A stretch of 13,268 nt of DNA from Gymnopus androsaceus JB14 (Eukaryota; Basidiomycota; Agaricomycetes; Agaricales; Omphalotaceae): positions 1-13,268 of the forward strand of contig ML770088.1 in assembly GCA_009733575.1 (NCBI GenBank). The letters are read 5' to 3'. Shown in pieces: positions 7,731-13,268 of this stretch. How positions within the stretch are numbered: the stretch's first letter is position 1; every line of letters begins with the position of its first letter. A program made the translations under genes and the position numbers. The notes beneath the pieces are model-generated. The model saw nothing but the letters and a program-made list of their open reading frames with translations, was not told the origin of the DNA and did not search any database.

Positions 7731-8814
7731 TGCTGTTTTCAAAAAAAGTTGGCGAAAGTGCTGGAGCGGCGCTTTTCATAAAATTTTCGAGTTTTCGAGG
7801 GTCGAGTTTATATTGCTTGTAGATCACTCAGTTTTGTAGTTATTACCTTGTAATTAATTCTTATGGAATCTATGGGTCTCTACGTAGCGCCCCATCTGAT
7901 TTTCTAAGAGGTTTGAGTACCTTCGCAAGTTCATGGGTTAACCATCCCAGGATGCTGCTGTAAGCGGAGTTCTTCTGGCTATGGCTCGAATCAATGCATA
8001 TTAGAGTAGTTTAGAGGTATTAGATTGAATAATGCATAGTTTGCAGTCTTCCAGATAGACTGAGGCTGGTTTGTGGCGTGCTTATCATCTGCGCTACTCT
8101 TTCCTTGTTATTCATCCATTGTAGGGTTACGGCTACTATCTCTGGACCTTCAATACACCCTCTTAGCACAATATTCATTCTAAAATCTCTCGAGAAGGCA
8201 GAAAAATCTGCTTGAACAGTGCCAGGCCCCCAGAAGCTCCTGCAGAACCTTGCCCGAAATAGCGTCATTTTGGGTCAGATTTCAGCAAAAACCTTGTCCA
8301 CCATAGCGTCATTTGAGCTGGCGCACCAGCGCCGAACCGAAATTTTGTACCCTTTTGGATCAATTTTGGATAGTAACGTTCCTTGGAGGTGTCTGGAGAA
8401 GCATGAATCAGGAGTTCTAATACATGTAAGGCAATATTTTTGGATTTTCTGAGCTTTTCGGCGCTTGTTGCGCAATTTTTGGAAATTCATGTGACAGTCC
8501 TTGTCCGAAATAGTGTCAATTAGGCCGAGATCATAGTGTCATTTAGGGCGTCAGGCCGGGCAAGGTTCAGTAGGAGCTTCTGGGGGCCTACAGTGCCCCA
8601 GGGCGGCAACCTATGAACATGCAATAGTACTCAAACCGTTTAGAGAATTAGACAGGGCGCTACGTAGAGACCCATAGATTCCATGAAAATTAATTACAAG
8701 TTAGTAGCTACAAAACTGAGTGATCTACGAGCGATATAAACTTGACTCTCGAAAACTTTATGAAAAGCGCCGCTCCGGCACTTTCGCCAACTTTTTTGAA
8801 AACAGCAATAAAGC
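7731..8814. mobile_element. Long-inverted-repeat element, interrupted by a MITE
   Basis: The segment starts with unit A (about 7731-7940, beginning TGCTGTTTTCAAAAA), continues with unit B inverted (about 7941-8223), and ends with unit A inverted (8590-8814). It thus has terminal inverted repeats of about 210 bp around a core of about 285 bp. Without the MITE it would be about 710 bp. A minus-strand open frame (8020-8268) mirrors that of the left arm. There is no transposase, so any mobility would be non-autonomous, like foldback or long-TIR elements. Unit A at 7731 lacks the GCTTTA that precedes TGCTG in the other two copies, so the true outer border is uncertain and I see no convincing target duplication for the whole element. 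Confidence 0.6.
8224..8589. mobile_element. 366-bp MITE with 8-bp target duplication
   Basis: The ends are 33-bp inverted repeats (8224-8256 and 8557-8589) with two mismatches; the outer 18 bp, AGGCCCCCAGAAGCTCCT, are perfect. The direct repeat ACAGTGCC flanks it (8216-8223 and 8590-8597). The left arm of the palindrome has the same site once only, inside GGCACTGT near 7416-7423, and so shows the uninserted state. Motifs of the form CCTTGTCCGAAATAGTGTCA recur below both ends (about 8247, 8290, 8498, 8528), as expected for transposase-binding repeats. An 8-bp duplication suits the hAT superfamily, but the tip sequence is not a hAT signature I know, so the superfamily is left open. The small open frames inside have no recognisable domain. 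Confidence 0.88.
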
Positions 8815-8847
8815 TACGCAAATTTGAGTATATTCACAGAAGTCTAA

Positions 8848-9075
8848 GAGGCAAAAGACTTTGACAAATCTGAGCATGTACCCACTCCTCTGCCTGCTGT
8901 TGATCCAATGCTTGATTATGACACCAAAGAGCTTGACATTTTATCATGGGCTAAAAAGGTCAATATTGTTGAGGAGGCTCATGATGCTGAAAACAATGCT
9001 TCCATATCTGGTTTGGATGCTCAAGTTTTGGTAGCGAACTTGCAGCATTGTCATCATTTTTTGCATAAGTACTAG
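8848..9075 (+). pseudogene. Coding-like fragment of 75 codons, family unknown
   Basis: From just after a TAA (8845-8847) to TAG (9073-9075) a frame is open with strongly protein-like content: acidic, with segments such as PLPAVDPMLDYDTKELD and ILSWAKKVNIVEEAH. No ATG lies at its beginning and no splice-joined upstream exon can be shown. It starts 34 bp outside the palindrome, so the palindrome may have inserted into or next to an older gene or transposon open frame. I do not recognise the family; it could be a captured exon or a transposon remnant. Confidence 0.3.
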
Positions 9076-9092
9076 TTTATTATATGTCACTT

Positions 9093-9114
9093 ATACTTAA
9101 TCCATACTTAATCC
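9093..9114. repeat. Tandem duplication of an 11-bp unit
   Basis: ATACTTAATCC occurs twice head to tail. A short hairpin-forming stretch (ATCGAAGAAATCGAT) follows directly. Confidence 0.7.
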
Positions 9115-9256
9115 ATCGAAGAAATCGATGCTCTCTGATCCCAAAAGGTTCGGCCCTTCGCCGCTTGCGGCCATCCCCCCCAGTCATTCCAATTTTAAAC
9201 ATACAGGCTCTTAAGCGCTCATAAACGCAATCGCACGGATAAGAGATCTCAGATAA

Positions 9257-9321
9257 GATATACCTGCTTATTATGGTATCCCCTTCTTTTATTTAATTTA
9301 ATTTAATTTACTCCACAGGTA
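9257..9321. repeat. Left copy of inverted repeat pair
   Basis: The first 33 bp (9257-9289, beginning GATATACCTGCTTATTATGG) are the perfect reverse complement of 10735-10767. The match continues through an AATTT microsatellite of four to five units to CTCCACAGGTA (9311-9321). It may be the left end of a composite element reaching to 10767. Confidence 0.8.
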
Positions 9322-9666
9322 GTACTCGTATCGATCTGCCTTCAATGTACCGGCCTTCGTTGCGAGCTTGATAGCATCTAGCTCATCTCGCGAGAAGAGC
9401 ATAATCTAAAGTCGATGGGATAACGAAGTAAACGTAAAACTTTTTTTTTTGTATGTATTAGATTCTACTACATTCTAGCTACTGCACTTCAGCGCTCCTT
9501 GCTTCCTGCTTCTTCAGCCAACTTGAAAATACGTTAAATTTTTCGGCTCGGCGCTCGCGTGCCCACCTGGAATCTATATCGGGTCACTTAAAATACACTA
9601 TAAAAGGACAGGAAAATCGCCAAAATCGCGACCTAAAATACGCTATTGTGAAAAAAGGTTGGCGGT
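9322..9666. other. Intergenic DNA inside the inverted repeat pair
   Basis: No gene is visible. The last 130 bp before 9667 contain repeated ACTTAAAATACACTATA and CCTAAAATACGCTATTG motifs. These resemble the subterminal repeats of the MITE families in this window and probably belong to the same element as the end at 9667-9681. Confidence 0.35.
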
Positions 9667-9681
9667 AGTTTCTGAGGGCCT
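9667..9681 (+). repeat. Terminus-like motif of a MITE family
   Basis: AGTTTCTGAGGGCCT here is identical to 11131-11145 and is a diverged form of the right tip of the 366-bp MITE (GAGCTTCTGGGGGCCT). No matching left tip is found in the window, so this would be a truncated or solo end. Confidence 0.45.
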
Positions 9682-9684
9682 GCT

Positions 9685-9843
9685 ATGAAGCGTAACCCCC
9701 CTGAGGAACCCGAGTATAAGCCCTGGTCCTTCTGGGATGACTTTGACAATACGATAAACACACAGATTGCTGAACTTGAAGGCGGCCCCGCCGAGGCAGA
9801 CTGGCTAGACGAAATTGTCGATCCTGATGTCTTCAAGCTTTAA
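9685..9843 (+). CDS. Small ORF of 52 residues, unknown function
   Basis: An ATG at 9685, four bases after the MITE-like tip, opens a frame of 52 codons to TAA at 9841. The product is acidic and rich in Trp, Pro and Asp (MKRNPPEEPEYKPWSFWDDF, later ADWLDEIVDPDVF), and the DNA is more GC-rich than its surroundings, as in real coding sequence. I recognise no family. It may be the C-terminal exon of a transposon or captured gene rather than a complete protein, since its upstream border coincides with a repeat tip. Confidence 0.3.
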   Translation: MKRNPPEEPEYKPWSFWDDFDNTINTQIAELEGGPAEADWLDEIVDPDVFKL

Positions 9844-10697
9844 AACTAACACAACTCTCCCTACCTACCATCTCAGTGCGGTTACGCCTGAAAGTGGACT
9901 TGGTTTTGCCCTGGCACCTTTCCTCAATTCAAGTGGCGCAGCATGTGTGACATTTTAAGCCTATGATTCATGCTCCTGTTGGATAACACGGTGTGGCGTC
10001 ACTCGAGGGAAGGCAGCGTCAAACGATATATTCCGTTTGAGCCTCGTAGTGGGAGTCGGGAGGCAAACGGATGGGGGATCGATTTACTACAGGCGGGCTT
10101 ATATACAGTAATTACTAATTTCCAATTGGAAGCCGTGGCGAGCAATGGCACTCGGCAAAATCAAATCCAACAGCTCCATGTTTTATTTATTCTATTTATC
10201 CTATACCTTAAGGCCACAGGCCTGACCAGTGATTTAATACACATCCTTCCCGATACCTCCAAACACTATCTGTAGCTTCGCCGACCATTCTCGATACAGA
10301 CACTACATAGAATGGAGGAGTAGATTCATTGCATCTCCCATGTCTTGGTACTTAGCCTTACCTACACGCACGTTAAAAGAGTTCAAAAAAAAGCAGTGGT
10401 AATCAATTAGTCTCTGGAAGCAGAGTATCAAGTCAATCAATAAAGTTGATGAATGAAGTGTAATCAATGCGTGTTGCAAGCGTCTCGAGTGACGACTGAG
10501 AACAGAACAGATAACTAGAAACTGCCGACTCCGTCGGCAGAAATCCTTGCTTGAATCAAGATTGAGGCAAAAAAAACATTTGCTAGTGTGCTGCTCATCC
10601 ATGCGACTCGCGAGATGTAACTTACTACTTTGACTTTTGAATTTTGCCGGGTTCCTTGATAAGTAGTAATAGACTCGGATACGGCTCGATATACGGG
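9844..10697. other. Interior of the inverted repeat pair, no clear gene
   Basis: The open frames here (plus strand 9970-10275, minus strand 10303-10602) have no family motif, skewed composition and no splice partners, so they are probably chance. A short hairpin (GCCGACTCCGTCGGC) lies near 10523-10537. Nothing else can be supported. Confidence 0.4.
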
Positions 10698-10767
10698 TAC
10701 CTGTGGAGAAAATTGAATTAAATTAAATTAAATTAAAGAAGGGGATACCATAATAAGCAGGTATATC
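10698..10767. repeat. Right copy of inverted repeat pair
   Basis: This is the reverse complement of 9257-9321, perfect over the outer 33 bp (10735-10767), with one or two extra AATTT units and then CTCCACAGGTA inverted (TACCTGTGGAG at 10698-10708). Flanking bases on the two sides show no obvious target duplication. Confidence 0.8.
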
Positions 10768-11002
10768 GGGTCCGGGAAAGTGATATCAGCGAGATCGACT
10801 TCAATATCCTTATCCGAGGAGGGAAATGGCTGCACTCTAGCCTTGTGCCACAGTAGCTTCATGTATTCAAGCAGATTCAGAGGATATGAAAAAGGCTCTC
10901 AAAGCATTTCCTGCGCTCACAATCAAAATACGGCAAGGAAGGTCACTGAAATATGTGTTCCGGTCTTTTGAAAGTATGTAGAAGCTACTTAAAAAGCTTG
11001 CT

Positions 11003-11145
11003 TGGTATTATTTTGGAATTTTCTTGGAATTTAGCCATTTTTTCGAATTCACGTGACCGTCCCTGTCCGAAATATTTGAGACCAAAATCATAGCGTACTT
11101 GAAGCCCCTTCGCTGGACAAGGGTAGGGGGAGTTTCTGAGGGCCT
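11003..11145 (+). mobile_element. Truncated right end of a MITE related to 8224-8589
   Basis: This segment follows the right half of the 366-bp MITE in the same order: a TTTTGGAATTTTCT stretch, TTCACGTGACCGTCC, TGTCCGAAATA, ATCATAGCGTA, and the tip AGTTTCTGAGGGCCT. It is diverged, differing throughout by substitutions and small indels, so it is an older or sister family. No left end is present in the window. Confidence 0.55.
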
Positions 11146-11791
11146 TTCATAGCACCTCGTGTAAGTGCACCTGAGACCTTGAGGAACTCCACAAGGGCCA
11201 AGATTCCTTTCTCTGTTCCAAGGATCTCAGATAGTAGGGAGACATCTTCAGATGCACTGCATCATCAAGCACTTAGCACCTAGACTTGCGCGGATAACTG
11301 TCACCAGCTCTTTTCGAAGGGTAATTTATTTTGAGGATGTTCTGCACATTTAACGGCTTTACAAGTGTTATCTCAAGCATCATGACTCATGATCCCAGTG
11401 CAAATTTAATCTGCTTGAAAGTTGAAACGCATTATGATAACAACCATCCGGATGGTTCGATTCCGGTGACAGGCACCTGGCCTTGTACGACTTGAGCAGC
11501 GTTCTGTTCGAATGAAATGAGTGAAATGACTCCATTATCTTCGCTTTTCATCTTAGATTCAAGTATATTGTCAAATTTTAACCTATTCAAATATTAGCAG
11601 CTTCGAAAAACACGAGCTGAATCATGGGTCGGCGTCAGCTATGTCTCGACGAGGCTCCTTCGATTAAATGACACTTCCATATTGTTTACCTCACCGATTT
11701 TGGCTGTGGTTCTTAGTCTGACGTATACTTACATATGTATCTGGCGGCGGGCCCTCTAAATCTACTTAAACGGTATTTTTTTAGTTTGTAC
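11146..11791 (+). promoter_or_regulatory. Upstream region of the carboxylesterase
   Basis: No gene is visible. A B-box-like GGTTCGATTCC near 11455 is part of a CCGGA..TCCGG hairpin and does not fold as a tRNA. The stretch closest to the start codon (about 11730-11791) is T-rich and would hold the promoter and leader of the esterase, but no clear TATA box can be named. Confidence 0.3.
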
Positions 11792-12292
11792 ATGTTCGTT
11801 TCTTTCTCGATGGTCATGTACCTCTCTCAGATCATCGCGGTTCTGGCTACTGCTAGTGCTGCAGCTGCAGCTTCACAGCCTTCAGTGACTATCAAGAACG
11901 GTACTATCAAGTAAGCTCTCCATCACATGTTCGCGGTATCGAACTAGAACTAACAAATTCTTTCCTCCTTCTCCAAGTGGTGTCAACGTTCCTCAATTCG
12001 GGCAGGAGATGTTTTTGGGTATTCCCTACACTCAGCCTCCTGTTGGGGATCTACGTCTAAGGGTACCTCAATCAATGTGAGTCTTTCTCCTTCCGCCAAG
12101 TTATCAATTCAGCTGATGCGTATTATGAAGCAATGCATCGTTCGGTACGATCGATGCAACTGCGTATGGGCCCCATTGCTGGGATTCGTTCACCACTGGA
12201 TTCGTGAGTCGTTGTTCGTGGAGCAATTTTGATAATTTGTCGACTGGAAACGGATATTAATTCTAGGACGACAATTCTGGATTCCCCAATTC
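11792..12292 (+). CDS. Type-B carboxylesterase/lipase, N-terminal exons (incomplete)
   Basis: These are the first exons of a secreted alpha/beta-hydrolase of the type-B carboxylesterase family (Candida rugosa lipase-like), which hydrolyses carboxylic esters or lipids outside the cell. Exon 1 is 11792-11910 and includes a hydrophobic signal peptide (SQIIAVLATASAAAAA). Exon 2 is 11978-12076 and has the family pattern QFGQEMFLGIPYTQPPVGDL. Exon 3 is 12131-12203 (YGPHCWD, with the conserved Cys). Exon 4 starts at 12267 (DDNSGFPNS). The three introns are 67, 54 and 63 nt, with GTAAGC or GTGAGT donors, and keep the frame. At about 12293, just where the EDCL motif should follow, the sequence turns into homopolymers and the frame is lost. 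The nucleophile elbow (GxSxG) and the rest of the catalytic core are absent. Confidence 0.82.
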
Positions 12293-12363
12293 AAAAAAAA
12301 AAAAAAAAAAAGAAAGGGGGAAGGGGGAAAAAAAAAAAGGGGAAAATCCCCCCTATTTGGGGC
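12293..12363. other. Homopolymer tract, likely bad join or collapsed gap
   Basis: Nineteen A residues are followed by alternating pure runs of G, A and C (G5, G5, A11, G4, A4, C6, G4). This does not resemble either side of the gene. It separates the N-terminal and C-terminal exons of one esterase and is most simply explained as low-quality read ends forced together. Confidence 0.6.
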
Positions 12364-12775
12364 CGCCTTTTGCTGCTACTGGGGATCCCTAACAATGCTA
12401 ATGGTATAGTACCGATTGACGGCTTACTTGAGGGATTTTAATTCTTAACTGACGCGTCCATTGGTTGTTCGAACAGTCACGACTAAACTGCCAATGGCCA
12501 AAGTATAGCGATTCGCCTTCTGATATGGTTTGGCGGTCGCAAGGTAGTACAATTGAACTTGATGTGATCGGATTCGTTGTTCTCTGTGATCGTCGTCGTT
12601 TCGTTTAAGCTGATTTACTGTACTTTTTCTTTCCCCTTCTTTGAAATAGAATTATCGCGAAGAGGGTATAAGCTACTCTCATTACAACTTTCTTCTTGAG
12701 TTTTTTATCAGTAGTAGCGAAGATTGGAAATACAAAGCAACAGCGAAAGGTGGATGCGCAATACATATATACTAA
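12364..12775 (+). pseudogene. Type-B carboxylesterase, C-terminal exons (frame-damaged)
   Basis: The C-terminal region of the same family resumes here. A first piece (to 12403) reads FAATGDP and, one base out of frame, NNAN, a normal motif near the C-terminus. After a 73-nt intron (12404-12476) a second exon (12477-12563) reads WPKYSDSPSDMVWRSQGS, TIELD. After an 86-nt intron (12564-12649) the last exon reads NYREEGI and runs to TAA at 12773-12775. WPKY..P..MVWR..GS and YREEGI are typical of basidiomycete carboxylesterases. At least one extra base (in GGATCCC) and a phase mismatch across the first intron break the frame. About 350 residues, including the active site, are missing between this and the N-terminal exons, judged by the usual family length near 540. 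Confidence 0.65.
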
Positions 12776-13268
12776 AGTCAACATCGATTCTTTTGCTTAT
12801 CGTGTCGACACGGGCAAGCTTATTCTTCTCTTCGTATTACTTACAATTCGATCGATTTTCATGATAATTCATATTGGGCCGGTTGATCCGCCTTACTTAC
12901 AGTATCAGCACCCATTGAGCGCCTAGTACTATTGATCAAAGCTTCATCGTCAACCGATTGTTTTTTCGCGCATGTAAGCTGCAAGGCTAATAGCAAAGGC
13001 AACCTCTACTGGCTGAAGTTCACGCTGTTCTACCGGTCCGCAGACAGAATTGGGGGCATGATAATGCTCTCAGCCGCCATTCTAAATCTAGAAACTAAAT
13101 CATCCTAGCCTCTAGCCCCAAGACCACTCCTCGCTGTCCCCTTGGGCATTCTGATACTTGACGGTTGTTACCAATCTTTGATTGAAGTTGAAGGGATGCT
13201 GCCTCTTTTGCTGTATTATTGCCTGGTAGTGAATTGATTATGTTCTATGTTAATGTCAAGTTAATGTA
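12776..13268. other. Downstream intergenic DNA
   Basis: No gene or clear repeat is visible in these last 490 bases. The open frame spanning 12696-12926 overlaps the last esterase exon in another frame and continues past its stop, so it is a shadow. Confidence 0.4.

Noticed and set aside
7396..8268. The mirrored open frames (7396-7626 and 8020-8268) as a conserved gene pair
   Set aside because: Their similarity follows from the DNA palindrome itself. The few differences do not favour silent sites, so there is no evidence of selection on a protein.
7206..8814. Unit A as a retrotransposon LTR
   Set aside because: Although it begins TG, it has no TG...CA ends, primer-binding site or polypurine tract, and the outer copies are in inverted rather than direct orientation.
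10303..10602. Minus-strand 99-codon open frame
   Set aside because: Cys/Leu/Ser-rich random-looking composition, no motif, and it sits inside repeat-bounded DNA.
11450..11480. B-box-like GGTTCGATTCC as a second tRNA or SINE
   Set aside because: The flanking bases pair as CCGGA..TCCGG with a 9-nt loop rather than as a T arm, and no A box or cloverleaf precedes it.
1..13268. CRISPR arrays, bacterial operons or riboswitches
   Set aside because: No regularly spaced repeats or bacterial gene signatures occur, and the spliced gene and tRNA intron show a eukaryotic genome.

Overview
The window looks like nuclear DNA from a filamentous fungus, most likely a basidiomycete (Agaricomycetes). This is an inference from three things: a carboxylesterase split by very short GT..AG introns (54-86 nt), a SNF5-family chromatin gene with a long low-complexity N-terminus, and repeats whose copies differ mainly at CpG sites. 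Nothing bacterial or viral is visible. The window starts with an AAGCTT (HindIII) site, which may simply be a clone end.

Layout. Positions 1-992 are upstream DNA carrying an intron-containing tRNA-Ser(CGA)-like gene (127-238) with a Pol III T-run just behind it; its acceptor stem, T-arm and variable arm are damaged or altered, so it may be a relic. Positions 993-2876 hold the one clearly intact protein gene, a 627-residue SNF5/SMARCB1/INI1-family subunit of a SWI/SNF or RSC remodeller, without introns. From about 2.9 to 11.1 kb I find no intact host gene. This stretch is AT-rich and built from transposon debris: a 1,074-bp element with 25-bp inverted ends (3644-4717); a decayed transposase N-terminus with a psq-type helix-turn-helix (5108-5470); a large palindrome with two 525-bp arms (7206-8814); a 366-bp MITE with 8-bp target duplications nested in the right arm (8224-8589); two further MITE-type ends (9667-9681 and 11003-11145); and a 33-bp perfect inverted repeat pair 1.4 kb apart (9257 and 10767). 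Positions 11792-12775 contain the first and last exons of a secreted type-B carboxylesterase/lipase. Its catalytic middle is missing and is replaced by a run of homopolymers that looks like a bad sequence join or an internal deletion.

The genes do not form a pathway. The coherent story is the repeat island between a chromatin-remodelling gene and a secreted esterase. The palindrome is best read as a long-inverted-repeat element (7731-8814) with a truncated inverted copy of itself joined head to head (7206-7730). Once the MITE and its target duplication are removed, the two arms are both exactly 525 bp, so the left arm acts as an empty-site control for the MITE. Differences between the copies are mostly CpG to CpA or TpG, which points to cytosine methylation and deamination of these repeats. 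If transcribed, the arms would fold into a long near-perfect hairpin RNA.
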